Notes under the pieces: generated by a model
The model's input: only the letters and a program-made list of their open reading frames with translations
Databases searched by the model: none
What the model was told of the DNA's origin: nothing
Position numbers and translations under genes: made by a program
Source: Glutinoglossum americanum
Lineage: Eukaryota > Ascomycota > Geoglossomycetes > Geoglossales > Geoglossaceae
DNA length: 49,467 bases
Direction: 5' to 3'
Assembly: GCA_020080175.1 (NCBI GenBank)
Contig: JAGHQL010000188.1
Span: 1 to 49,467 of the forward strand
Part shown: positions 11,701-22,335 of the stretch, one piece after another
Layout of the letters: each line of letters begins with the position of its first letter
Position numbering within the stretch: position 1 is the first letter of the stretch

Positions 11701-12754
11701 TCCCTTAAGCTAAACATCTCTATAGTTCTGACTCCAAGTGCTACATTTGCCTCCTCATCTCCTGGAAGGTATTCGACTGCTTTCCTTCTCTGTAAATATG
11801 TGAGTACGGCTCCAGCACAGCCAGCCTTTAGAAGACGATCGTTAGCATTTTTTACACTAGAGGGCGGAAACAAACTAGTCTGCTCATACATACAGTAAGG
11901 CGGCTGTCCATATCAATCCACGCTGACAACCTCAACAACTTGGCTTGACGCCCAGTATTTCCCACCTCATGGGGATTATCTAAACCTGCGTCTCCCGGAA
12001 TGGCATAGTTAATTTGAGGGCCGATATCTGAGCCAATCTTAAGATTGACTAGCTTAACCTTAGCTGCCTCGTAACTAAACTCCGAAGACGGCCGTATCTC
12101 GAGAATGTAAGGTGGGCTAAATTGGTCATCTTTGTCGTGAATTATGTAAATGGGTTTCCTTCCTAATATAAAGCATATATGGGGTGAAGCCAACCATACA
12201 TTCGGCATCTTCCAAATTTCCTCTCCTTTTCCCAGGGTCGAGAAAAGCATCCACACTCTCATCCACACGGCTTGGAAGCAAAATCACAGTCGGCCGTGTC
12301 TGCGTTTTCACTGCGATCCAGTCAACGTTATTTATATCCCAGGTCGGAGTGTGCTCTTACAGGCATCTATAACATCCAGACCTCCTAGTTTTACGTCCTC
12401 CATGAAATAGAGCTTCTCTTCCATGGCAACATAGTAGCAACACCCAACGGTACCTCGATTCCTCATATCGAAGGCCACAATTGTCTCATTGAGATGGTCG
12501 TTTTCCTCTCTGTCGTGGACGGTCTCCTCGTCCTCAATGCTGATACTTGGCCCCTCAACTCGAGAGCTATTATGGCCCTGGGGCTGGGATATCCGGGCTC
12601 TCTTTGCCTTAGGGTACACTAAGGGGGGCATAGAAGGGTGTGATGAAAACGCCGCATTTGAGAATGGGGCACGTGCCTTACGTCCGGAGGCAGCAGTAGA
12701 GCGCTTTCCTGGGTGACTTAGCATACTGACAGGTAATGGTTGAAAATAGGTCAC
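8721..12754 (-). CDS. MSH5: MutS homologue MSH5, meiotic crossover factor (19 exons)
   Basis: MSH5 pairs with MSH4 as a meiosis-specific MutS-gamma clamp that stabilises recombination intermediates for crossing over. My model has 19 exons: 12361-12754, 12200-12310, 11894-12129, 11695-11825, 11238-11640, 11085-11162, 10974-11033, 10548-10914, 10393-10489, 10247-10336, 9991-10186, 9899-9933, 9760-9841, 9589-9700, 9427-9516, 9256-9370, 9130-9168, 8930-9068, 8721-8843. All junctions are GT-AG and in phase, giving 965 aa, the usual length for the family. Diagnostic pieces are [17 protein letters not shown] (N-terminal), [16 protein letters not shown] (core), the MutS Walker [10 protein letters not shown], the Walker [25 protein letters not shown] and [14 protein letters not shown]. 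The gene looks intact. The start could also be the second methionine (12724). The unusual point is the number of introns for a filamentous fungus. Confidence 0.95.
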
Positions 12755-13369
12755 AAGGGAATGGGGAAGCGTTCTTCGGCAAAGAACTAAAAACTAGAAA
12801 GAGACCGTTGGTGTCAAGCCATGCATATATTACCTGAATATACAAAGATTAGAGGGAGAAAAAGAATGACTTTTTACCTTCCCATGGGATCGAACCCAGT
12901 GAAGCTCCACCCTTTTTTTCTTTCTTCAACCCAACCTTCTACGCCGGTTCCGCGGAAAGGAGCCAGGACCCCCACCGCAAGAAATGCCTACGCACCAGTT
13001 CCAATCACACCATCAGCCCACATCGTGATCAGTTTGGGTCCTCGGAATGCGCGAGGGCCTAGCTTGAGATACTACAGCTACATGGGATATCCAGGTCCAG
13101 TACAGCATCAAGGTCCAGGTCACAAGCTAGATGCCACCAAGGAGGAACACGGGAGGGTAGCGCGAAAGACATTACTTCATGATTGCCACTAAAGCTGAAG
13201 ATTATCTATCGTACAAAGCAGAGTGGACTTTTAACTGAATACCAATATTATACAATATGAGAGAGCTGGGAGTCCTTACAATGCCGCTAAAGTTTACACG
13301 CCATACCACGCCAGAATGACCCAACGGCAAATCCAACACCCATGCACAAATATCATCGCCTCGTTGGAA
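12755..13369. other. spacer between MSH5 and HSP78
   Basis: Upstream region of MSH5 and 3' region of HSP78, both on the minus strand. A 123-codon plus-strand frame (12821-13192) has no family resemblance and overlaps the expected MSH5 promoter. I see no other gene. Confidence 0.4.
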
Positions 13370-15757
13370 TTATTGGCTCACAGGCACAACCTGCAGCCCT
13401 TCGCTGTTTTCTTTAATGAAGACCTTCGCGACATCGCCGGTCTTGATCTGGCCCCTGATAATCTGATCCGCCAATCCATTACCGACCTCTTTCGCAATCA
13501 ACCGATTAAGCGGCCTAGCGCCAAACCGTGGGTCATAGCCTCTCTCACAAAGCCATTCTTTCACCTCATCCTGAACGTCCAATTTAATCCGCCTGTCGTC
13601 TAGCCTCTCTTGAAGTTCCCTCAAGCGAATGTCAACAATGTCACGCAGCGCAGAGCGGGATAGGCGACGGAAGATAATGAACTCGTCAATGCGATTGAGG
13701 AATTCTGGAGGATACGAGGACGAAACAATATCCATAACAGCCCGTTTAATAGATGGACTGATTTCCTCGCCTTCAACCTCAGACTCACTTATGGGATGAA
13801 GTGGGTCATTGCTGACGAGGATATCAGCCCCAAGATTTGAAGTGAGAACGATGAGCGTATTGCGGAAGTCCACTTTATGACCCTGAGAATCGGTAAGGTA
13901 CCCTTCGTCTAGGACCTGAAGGAGTAAGGCCGAAATATCACGATGAGCCTTCTCAAACTCATCAAATAATAGAACGGCGTAAGGTTTCCTCCTTACAGCT
14001 TCCGTCAACTGACCCGCGTCCTCATACCCCACATACCCAGCTGGACTGCCGATGAGCCTGCTAACAGTATGCTTTTCCTGGAACTCGCTCATGTCAAAAC
14101 GCACGACGGCAGTCTCCGTAGAGAATAGGAAGCCAGCCATTCTCTTGCATAACTCGGTTTTCCCGACGCCGGTTGGGCCAAGGAACATGAAGCTTGCCAG
14201 AGGGCGGTTCTCGCCACTCAGGCCAGCTCTTTGCATACGAACAGCATTTGCAACTGCAGTGAGAGCCTCGTCTTGTCCTCGGACATACTGACGGAGCGAA
14301 TCTTCCATATGGATAAGCTTCTCGACCTCTCCAGCCATAAGTTTCGACACAGGAATGCCTGTAGTACGGGAAACGACATTTGCAATATCGTCTGCAGTGA
14401 CAGAGTCGTGTAATAGAGCTGAGCTTCTGCGATCACCGTCTTCGACGCCATCTTGGGGTATCTTCGCCTCTAGTTTTGGGATTGCAGCATATTGAAGCTC
14501 GCTAGCCTTCCCAAAATCGCCTTCTCGGCGTGCTTGTTCGAGCTCAATCTTCGCTCTCTCAAGTTCTTCTTTCGTCTTCTTTAACGCCTCGATTTCTGAT
14601 CGCTCCTGGTCCCACTTTTCAGTCAAGCCCGTGGCTTCCTCCTGCTTCTTCTTCAACGTCTCTTCAAGTTTCTCTCTCCGCTCTCTACTCGCAATATCGG
14701 TCTCCTTTCTCAAACTTTCCAATTCAATCTGTAAGGTCATGATCTGCCGATCCAACTCTCGAATGGCGTCCGGCTTGCTCTCCTGCTGCAACCTAAGAGC
14801 ACTGGCAGCTTCATCCACGAGGTCGATCGCCTTATCCGGAAGGAAACGGTCCGTAATATACCGATTGCTATAGCTAGCAGCCGCTACTAATGCCCCATCT
14901 GTGATCCGGACACCGTGATGAACTTCATATCTCTCCTTGATGCCCCTGAGGATTGAAACAGTATCCTGCACTGTCGGCTCACCCACCAAGATCGGTTGGA
15001 ATCTTCTTGCAAGTGCAGCATCCTTCTCAATTTGTCTGTACTCGTTCAAGGTCGTTGCACCACAGCACTGAAGCTCTCCTCTCGATAAAGCCGGCTTGAG
15101 AAGATTGCTGGCATCTATGCTACCCTCCGCTTTTCCAAGCCCCAGGAGAGTGTGCAGTTCGTCAACAAACAATATGACTCCGCCGTGAGCCTCCTGGACC
15201 TCCTTGAGGACCGCCTTTAGTCGCTCCTCGAAATCGCCTCTAAATTTTGCCCCAGCAATCAGTTGTCCTAGATCCAAAGATATCACCCGTTTGTTCTTGA
15301 CGCTCTCGGGCACATCTCCCTTCACAATCCTCTGGGCGAGGCCCTCTAGAATTGCAGTTTTTCCCGTCCCAGCCGACCCGATCAAGACGGGGTTATTTTT
15401 TGTGCGACGCGAAAGAATTTGTATGGTTCGGTGAATCTCAGCATCCCTCCCAATGACAGGATCGAGTTTTCCGGCCTTTGCGCGAGCCGTAAGGTCGACG
15501 CCGTATTGTTCGAGGGCAGACTTCTCAGGTTCGCCGCCTAAGTTCATGCGGTGGGTTCCGCCTGGTGGATGATGGCGGCCATTGGCGTATGTTCGGGTGA
15601 AAGCAATAGGTACTGCTCTTATCGTCGGGCTGGAAAGTGAGCTTCGAAGGAAAGTTGCAGGCCCATGCCGCTTGTAGGTCTGTCTCAGGATATGAGTCTC
15701 TGAGGCAATGCAGCTTGATATTCGCTTCGAAGCGGATTTTGCCCTCAAGGATATCAT
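13370..15757 (-). CDS. HSP78: mitochondrial ClpB-type disaggregase HSP78
   Basis: Single-exon 795-aa AAA+ chaperone of the Hsp104/ClpB family. It resolubilises aggregated proteins in the mitochondrial matrix together with mitochondrial Hsp70. The first about 58 residues are rich in R, K and S with no acidic stretch, ending near FTRTYA, a typical matrix-targeting presequence. The bulky ClpB N-domain is absent, as expected for Hsp78. NBD1 has Walker [10 protein letters not shown] (about 127-135) and Walker [15 protein letters not shown] coiled middle domain (about 325-450) rich in E, K and R follows. NBD2 has Walker [10 protein letters not shown], Walker [12 protein letters not shown] and the C-terminal sensor-2 region [11 protein letters not shown]. 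All catalytic elements are present. An HSE-like sequence lies 116 bp upstream. Confidence 0.97.
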   Translation of the reverse strand: MISLRAKSASKRISSCIASETHILRQTYKRHGPATFLRSSLSSPTIRAVPIAFTRTYANGRHHPPGGTHRMNLGGEPEKSALEQYGVDLTARAKAGKLDPVIGRDAEIHRTIQILSRRTKNNPVLIGSAGTGKTAILEGLAQRIVKGDVPESVKNKRVISLDLGQLIAGAKFRGDFEERLKAVLKEVQEAHGGVILFVDELHTLLGLGKAEGSIDASNLLKPALSRGELQCCGATTLNEYRQIEKDAALARRFQPILVGEPTVQDTVSILRGIKERYEVHHGVRITDGALVAAASYSNRYITDRFLPDKAIDLVDEAASALRLQQESKPDAIRELDRQIMTLQIELESLRKETDIASRERREKLEETLKKKQEEATGLTEKWDQERSEIEALKKTKEELERAKIELEQARREGDFGKASELQYAAIPKLEAKIPQDGVEDGDRRSSALLHDSVTADDIANVVSRTTGIPVSKLMAGEVEKLIHMEDSLRQYVRGQDEALTAVANAVRMQRAGLSGENRPLASFMFLGPTGVGKTELCKRMAGFLFSTETAVVRFDMSEFQEKHTVSRLIGSPAGYVGYEDAGQLTEAVRRKPYAVLLFDEFEKAHRDISALLLQVLDEGYLTDSQGHKVDFRNTLIVLTSNLGADILVSNDPLHPISESEVEGEEISPSIKRAVMDIVSSSYPPEFLNRIDEFIIFRRLSRSALRDIVDIRLRELQERLDDRRIKLDVQDEVKEWLCERGYDPRFGARPLNRLIAKEVGNGLADQIIRGQIKTGDVAKVFIKENSEGLQVVPVSQ

Positions 15758-15872
15758 TGTCAGAAATGCTCCGAGGGATTGTCGATAGATTTGTATTATT
15801 TATAGGGGAATAGGTTGAGGGCCATATTCAAATATGTGCAGTTCAAAACGAGTGGAGATTTTATCTCGGACT

Positions 15873-15892
15873 ATTCTCGAGAATTCTGGAAA
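15873..15892 (-). promoter_or_regulatory. heat-shock element upstream of HSP78
   Basis: Four contiguous pentamers, aTTCt cGAGa aTTCt gGAAa, alternate in the nTTCn/nGAAn pattern bound by the HSF trimer. Three match the core exactly and one has GAG instead of GAA. The site is 116 bp upstream of the HSP78 start codon, a sensible promoter position. Confidence 0.7.
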
Positions 15893-16170
15893 CGACCCTC
15901 AAGACATCATGTGATCTTCGCTTTATCTCACTACAATATTTCCTGCAAATGGAGTGTTTATAATTGCACCAATTAGGTTCTCTCAGTTATAGTAGGGTGT
16001 AAAGATATATATGTTTAGGGGTTGTTATATTCTATTAGATGTGCTATTGTCTAGACTCACGTGGCCAATCATTTCCATCCCACTTCACACAAATTTGAAC
16101 ATCAGCAAAACAAGCACAACTATCCGATAAACATTTCCAAATCCATACCAACCACAAACTACACTCCATT

Positions 16171-17304
16171 ATGGGTTTTACCAACCTTGACTCTGATGCT
16201 GGTCTAACTGGTAAGCCACCCTGTCTTAAGGTTCCTACAGTTGCACTACTGGCTGTGATTGGTATTCACCGGGAGTATCGCACGCTGATTCAATTCTACA
16301 GTCCTCGAAAACTGGCTATCTACGAGGAGCTACGTTGTTGGGTGAGCTGGTAGCTTTTTTTACCCCATCCTCTGTGAAGAATTAACTTTTATGATGAAAA
16401 TAAAATTGGTCCGTGTTTAAGAGGCGGCTTAAGACCCCGCTGAATGACTACTTCCAATTCCTTTATTGGATCTCTGATACTGCCTGCTCGCATCCCATCC
16501 GCAATACCTCTCTACACCTAAAACCCATTAGGTTCTTGACTATAACGGCAGTTAATAATTTATGCGATAGGCATAATCCTACTCAAGCCGACGTAGCTTG
16601 TTTCAAAGGCCTCAAATGTTCCCCAAATCGCACCAAATATGCTCACGTCTACCGTTGGCACAAGCATATCACCTCGTACGGGTCTGAGTTCTCTGCTCTA
16701 CCCGGCGATGCAACTAAGGGTTGCTCTGCGTATGGCCCTGAGGCGAGCAAGGTCACCTTGAACCCAGCCAAGGCCCCGGCAGCGGAGGAAGACGAAGACG
16801 ATGAGGATGTCGATCTCTTTGGCAGCGATGACGAGGAAGAAGATGCAGAAGCAGAAAAGGAGAAAGAAAGGCGGCTGGAGGAGTATAGGAAGAAGAAGGC
16901 GGGTAAGACGAAGCCAGCGGCAAAAAGCATTGTCACCTTGCAAGTCAAACCTTGGGGTTAGCCTCTCATCCCCTCACTCTTTTGGTCTAGCACCTACTAA
17001 TAAGTACTGCTATTGTAGATGACGAGACTGATATGAAAGAACTCGAGGTTAACGTCCGTAAAATCGAGTTAGATGGACTTGTATGGGGTGCGTCAAAGAT
17101 GGTTCCGGTGGGCTTCGGCATCAAGATGCTGCAGATCAACCTTGTCATTGAGGACGATAAGGTCTCCCTCGACATGCTTCAAGAGAAGATCGAGGAGGAT
17201 GAGGACCACGTCCAGTCTACTGATATTGTAAGTTCCCTCCTCCATAGACCTCAAGGGAACAAAATTAATAACACCACCCCCAGGCCGCTATGCAAAAGTT
17301 GTAG
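16171..17304 (+). CDS. EFB1: translation elongation factor 1-beta (eEF1B alpha subunit), 5 exons
   Basis: This is the guanine-nucleotide exchange factor that recycles eEF1A-GDP to eEF1A-GTP in cytosolic translation. Exons: 16171-16210, 16302-16341, 16571-16956, 17019-17227, 17284-17304. All junctions are GT-AG and in frame; the product is 231 aa, the normal family length. The N-terminal GST-like domain begins [13 protein letters not shown] and contains [13 protein letters not shown] and [14 protein letters not shown] central acidic linker follows ([20 protein letters not shown]). Then comes the CAGEF exchange domain with [18 protein letters not shown] and the invariant end DIAAMQKL, whose last six residues come from a 21-nt terminal exon. 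Intron 2 is long for this locus (229 bp). This is a highly expressed housekeeping gene. Confidence 0.97.
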
Positions 17305-18577
17305 ACATACAGTGTGGTTTTTGCTTGCCTGTATGACTCTAACACGTCGATCTCTCCCAATCACATGTAATGTGCGACTGAGGGCAATCGTAATGTTAGG
17401 CAGCGCCTCTTTCACTATAAAAATGGATAATGAAACGCCTAGGTGGATGGTTTTATAACCCAAATAAAAGAAATAGAAGAACTACCCGAAGACCAAGACA
17501 CAAGACCACCAAAGTGCGTAAAGATCGCCTGTGCATTTTGGCTTTGAGACGACGTATGTAGTATAGTATTCTGAATTTCTGCAGGACGGAGAGAACCTCT
17601 GAGGTGCGAGAACGAATTCGAAGAATTCGGCCTTCTAATGTGAACAGGACGCCATAAAACTTCTTAACACAACCGACATCTTATCTCAGCAAGCTTAGGC
17701 GCTTCGCGCAAAAGCTATCCGGAAGAGGTTATTAGGCTAGCACTGACGCCGATGTCTGGCGCATCATTTCACACCGCGCGCAATTGTATTAGCCATCGCA
17801 TGTTTTCATTTATTTAAATTGTATAAGTTTGTAGAGGAGCTTCATCCAATCTTCCACATATATTTAGTTTTTATTAATGTGTGGTTTTGATGAGCATTGT
17901 TGTCATGGCGCTTTTGTTAGCGACGTCGCTTTTTCTGATATCGTGAATACCATGACTTTTTCGACACACAAGTCCATACACAAAAACTACCAGTATAGTC
18001 AGTTGCACATGTTAGGGGGAGGCTCCTATAGCTATGGGCATACCTTTGAGGACCGCCAGTGCAACATAGGGTATACGCCTGGAGGACTCCCGTGACCAGG
18101 TCACCCCGAAGACTACGGCTATATCACTGCGCATATGTTCGGGAGGGGCTCCCATAACCATAGCATTCTGGTAAGCTTTTTGTGGCATCCGAGCAAATAA
18201 AACGCAAAGTTATGGTGGTATTTAAGATGTTATTCCCTGATGAAGTGGTCATAGTAATGCTGCGCTCAGACCTCCGTGAGAGCATACAGACATTTTAGGC
18301 TTAGCGCCGACGTCGAACGATTAGTTAGTTTGGTGGGGAAAAAAAAACCCCTGTGGCTGTATCCAGCGAGTGGGGTAGATCGATCTCGCTCCTCCTCCGC
18401 AAAAGTCAATACAGGAGGTAACTACACCCTCCTTTAGCTTCATCATAGGAGGCCTAGGATTGGGCCTACTAGGGCTAATTTTCCTTAATCTTCTTAGCAA
18501 TAGCGTCAATAAATACTTCGCGGCAGAAAGGCAACAACTATAACGGGTTAAAATTACAAACTACAGCTGGAGTCAAC
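17305..18577. other. intergenic region with a diverged direct repeat
   Basis: No supported gene. A 72-codon plus-strand frame at 17877-18095 has no family resemblance. The interval contains a diverged repeat pair (18004-18041 and 18128-18166), listed separately. Confidence 0.4.
18004..18166. repeat. imperfect direct repeat pair, about 38 bp units
   Basis: Unit 1 (18004-18041) and unit 2 (18128-18166) share the order TGC-CAT-ATGTT, GGGAGG-GGCTCC and a CATA-G-CTATG/CATAGCAT end, with several substitutions. Each unit contains its own small palindrome (GGGAGGCTCC-like). They may be duplicated regulatory or foldback sequences. Confidence 0.4.
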
Positions 18578-19697
18578 ATGTCTGATTTTATATTGCCTTC
18601 CCCGTTCTCTGAGATCTCGCGCGAACCCCTTCTCTTCGGACCCTCACCGATTCACTTGCTTGACCGCATTACGTCAGACCTCGGTGGTAAGTGTAAGGTG
18701 TGGACCAAGCGCGAGGATTGCAACTCGGCACTGGCATTCGGGGGCAACAAGACACGAAAGCTCGAGTATCTGCTCGCCGACGCTCTTGCCTTAGGTAAAG
18801 ACACGTTGGTGAGCATTGGTGGCATCCAAAGCAATCACACCAGACAGGTAGCTGCTGTGGCGGCTAAGTACGGGCTCCAGGTAGGCAGTCCTTGGGCTCG
18901 GTCTTGTGCATGTGCAGCTGAGTACTGTTTTCCTCCATAAGGCCAAGTTGATCCAAGAACATCTGGTCGATTGGCCTGACCCAGTCTACGACAAAGTTGG
19001 AAATATCCAACTCTCACGCCTCATGGGCAGTGAGCCACAGGTTAACCAGAAAGGTCCAGCTAGCAGGCACACGCCCACGCTTGCACAACTTGCAGAAGAG
19101 GTATCAGCTACCGGCGGCAAGCCCTACGTAATCCCTTCTGGTGCCTCTGATCACCCCCTAGGTGGCCTAGGCTACGCCAGATGGGCATTTGAAGTTGTTC
19201 AGCAAGAGAAGGAACTGGGAGTTTTCTTTCACGTCATCATTACACCCGTTGCCTCTGGTGCAACTCTCGCCGGTATGATCGCCGGATTCAAATATCTCGA
19301 GAAGCTCCGACCCGAGCTCCAGCGGAGAAGGGTCATCGGCATCGACGCCTCCGCAAAGCCGCAGCAGACCAGAGACACCGTACTCCGCATCGCGAAAGTT
19401 ACCGCTGAAAAGATTGGCTTATCCCCCAACGATATTACGGCTGCAGATGTCATCCTGGACGAGAGGTACAACGCTGGCTGCTATGGCATCCCCGACACGC
19501 GAACTATCGAGGCCATCAAGTATGGTGCAAGGATGGATGCCTTTATTACCGATCCGGTGTACGTGGGCAAGAGCCTTGCTGGGATGTTAGATATGATCCG
19601 GCGGGGCGAGATTTCGAGCGGTAATGTTCTATTTACGCACACCGGAGGTCAGCTGGTTTTAAGTGCATATCCTGGAATGGAAGCCCCGATAGACTAA
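18578..19697 (+). CDS. PLP-dependent ACC deaminase / D-cysteine desulfhydrase family enzyme (2 exons)
   Basis: Exon 1 is 18578-18880, the intron 18881-18941 (61 bp, phase 0) and exon 2 18942-19697, giving 352 aa. It is a fold-type II (tryptophan synthase beta-like) enzyme of the cytosol. The PLP lysine lies in [17 protein letters not shown]. The substrate loop [16 protein letters not shown] and the block [17 protein letters not shown] are typical. The family includes ACC deaminase, which splits the ethylene precursor ACC, and D-cysteine desulfhydrase. Two positions known to separate them (Glu295 and Leu322 in the Pseudomonas ACC deaminase) are both Thr here, in [11 protein letters not shown] and [10 protein letters not shown]. 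These positions therefore look desulfhydrase-like. I call the family firmly but the substrate only tentatively. Confidence 0.9.
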
Positions 19698-21152
19698 GGT
19701 AACTTACATGCAACACCCTTACTTAGCCTGGATCAAGTATCGCAACTACATGGGATGCGGGACTCAAACCAGCCGGGGCAGATGACAGGGCTATTTCCAG
19801 CCTCATAGGACTCGATATAGGATAATTAATCAACTAACCATGGTGGATTACGTCTCCTAAGACTAAGGGGCCCTTGGATGGTGGACTCTGGCTCCCATGC
19901 GGGGCTCGAAGCGAGGTTCAGGTCACAAGTTCATGTTTGCATCACGAAAGCCATTGGAAAATCACCGCTATCCAAATTGGTAGCGGTACGGCTACTACAT
20001 GATCCACCCGGATGGAGATGGCAGGGGGGTGAGGTCGCTGCGGTTTTCTGTCTTTTTGGCAGGTCTCAAGGAAGTCCACAAAGGCCACGCTAATTCTGTC
20101 ATTGATACCTGTCTCATAATCATAAAGACGCTCGAGAACCCATTATTCCATGTCGTGGTTAAGCAATTAAACCAGTCACCACTTCGTTGTCACTTCACCC
20201 GCACTTCGCTGTCGCTTTGTAGCCATTATATTAGATTAACCCATGACTGGCAATAGATTGCATCCGCAGTTGCATCCGCAGTCACTCATGCTGTGCCATG
20301 GTTGGTAGCTGAATCAAGGTCCAGGGGGGAACCACCTCCATTGCTGCGCCATTCCTAGCACGGCGCAAAGGAGCTCATGCGCTTCGCTCGAGCGTGGGCC
20401 GCGTTCCGGCTCGCGCTCACGAGCTCTACTCCTCCGCGCCGAGACAATAAGCAAGAAGAGGGACAAATACAGATAATATCACCCACAAACCTAAAGATGG
20501 AAAAAAAAAGATGTTCCTTTTTTCTCAAACACAGACTACTGTCATCCCTACTAACGGTGATGTGCCCCTGTCTGCTCCATCGTGCATGGCAGTGCAGAGT
20601 AGTTAGACCATGTTTCTTCCCCGCAATCAAATAGAAAAAAATACATGCAAGAATATACTTTGGCCCATGCGTTACCCCGCGCGGGTCGAACCGCTAGGTT
20701 GGGTCAAGGCTCCACAAGTCAGGGGTCAACCCTGGTTGACCCATACTACACACAAACTATTTACGCCATTATAGCTTGTATTAACAGCTTTGCTTGACCA
20801 AGGGTAAAGAATGAGGTGCTCCCTGGCTCAAAGAGCACTCAATGGCATATCCAGTAGAATCAGATTTTCTCTCTCTAACTCTAATAACATTGAATGGCGC
20901 ATCCAGGAGGGCGTGAACACGAAAACTAAGCGCCCTAAGCGACCCCACAAAACGTCTGCCTTACCCGAGTACCAAAAACTAGTAACTCGCTGAGCTGCTT
21001 AGAAATGCCTTGAGGGAAAAATATCGCTGAAGGGATGTTGTGCTATTGAGATTTCTAGGCAGCCAGCCACGGCAGAGTGGTCGCTGATTTCGTATTCCTC
21101 TGCCTCTTCTCCCCTCACTTCACCTGCACACCAAGATAGCAAACACTCCAAC
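19698..21152. other. intergenic region with simple repeats and a palindrome
   Basis: No supported gene. It contains a short tandem TTGCATCCGCAG duplication near 20258-20281, a GC-rich stretch near 20350-20440 and a 20-bp palindrome at 20723-20742. The last few hundred bases are the probable promoter of the next gene. Confidence 0.4.
20723..20742. repeat. 20-bp palindrome GGGTCAACC-CT-GGTTGACCC
   Basis: Perfect 9-bp arms around a 2-nt centre. A related GGGTCAAGG lies 22 bp to the left (20701-20709). It could be the end of a decayed DNA transposon or a dyad binding site. No transposase fragment is visible nearby. Confidence 0.5.
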
Positions 21153-22335
21153 ATGTTCATCGCACCGTATGTGGCTTTTATCTCCCTGATCCATCTCGGA
21201 ACCGCGACAAGAGAGTGCACAGAATGTATCCCGCTCGAGCATTTAGCATCTCATGCCCATGGAGTCTCCATATCGGTTCACGGACTGTACATCTCCGGTC
21301 TACCGAAATAATCTTGGTAAATGCACTGACACTGATAGGGACTCCGCTGTCAATTATCACAATGGCACTCTGAGGTCTTGTGCTAGGATTGATCCGTCGG
21401 AAGCATACCTGGGGCTGCTACAGCGATTCGAGTCGGAGTCCAATGGGTCTAGATTGTACGATCCGTGGGCATCTTGGAACCGCGCTCGTTATCCGGTGCT
21501 AGCTCGTGAGCCAGGCGTCGGCGTCGACTTCGTGTCTAGTGTACGCCAGTGGGTTATGTCCCATTGGTTCTCATCGCCTCCGCCTACGCAGCAGCCATTA
21601 CCGCCTCTCACCGCGGAAGCAGAGGTCATTTTTAATGCGCTCTGTGAATTGAGAAACGTAGTTCAAGCAAACGGCAGTTCGATGCAATACATCGGTCTTT
21701 CCGTGCCCGTCTGGCTGACTGATACGCAAACTGTACATATATTTTCAGCAGCCGGGAGAGCAAATCTCTCAATCGTGGACATAGGCCACCCTCCAGCGGC
21801 AGCCGCCGCTTCTCATGGTATCGACTTGTGTCGAGTACCCAGCGAGTATTTGTCCTGCCAACCCGAGCACGTAATGGCGCTTGACCTATCAAGGAATGCG
21901 CTTACGGCATCAGTCCTGAACATCTCACCCAACTATTACCTTTTACAAGAACTCTCATATTCTGTAAATCACGACATAGGCACTGATCAGCTCGACGCCC
22001 ACGACATAAGCTGGCGGGAACCAACGGCTTGGATCAACAATTTCGCCAAGGACAAAGGCGTCACTAAACTCTTTCTTACCGGTCCGGACGCGATGCACCC
22101 GACTTTCTACCGCGCTGTGCGGAACTCTGACGTCGCACATCTCCTGCAAGAAGAGGACAGCGTGCCCCTTGAGCGTGCCGTTGCTCTAGGCGCGGCAGCC
22201 ATGACGAAGGAAACGATGGAAAGCCAGCGTTCCGATTGCCTTGAACCTGATAAATGCGAGCAGATCAGAAACGAGGCGGATAGATTAGCAGGAAAGCCAG
22301 CCTCGAGGGTCCAGCTACCCCACCCAGAACTGTGA
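21153..22335 (+). CDS. probable secreted, divergent Hsp70-like (ASKHA fold) protein (2 exons)
   Basis: Exon 1 is 21153-21286, the intron 21287-21338 (52 bp, GTACAT donor, CACTGAC branch site, TAG acceptor) and exon 2 21339-22335, giving 376 aa. Splicing joins a hydrophobic N-terminus (MFIAPYVAFISLIHLG, likely signal peptide) to VSISVHGLDSAVNYHNGT, which resembles the phosphate-1 strand pair of Hsp70/actin-fold ATPases. Further Hsp70-like landmarks are YIGLSVPVWLTD, VMALDLSRNALTASVLNI in the place of the phosphate-2 loop, VTKLFLTGPDAMHP and ERAVALGAAAMT near the C-terminus, matching the EAVAYGAA helix. The glycine-rich nucleotide loops are not conserved and there is no substrate-binding domain, so ATPase activity is doubtful. 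A single-exon model from 21253 is possible but loses the first strand. Confidence 0.6.

Noticed and set aside
12860-12905. tRNA-like T-loop (minus-strand GGTTCGATCCC)
   Set aside because: No acceptor stem, D-arm or anticodon arm can be formed with the flanking sequence.
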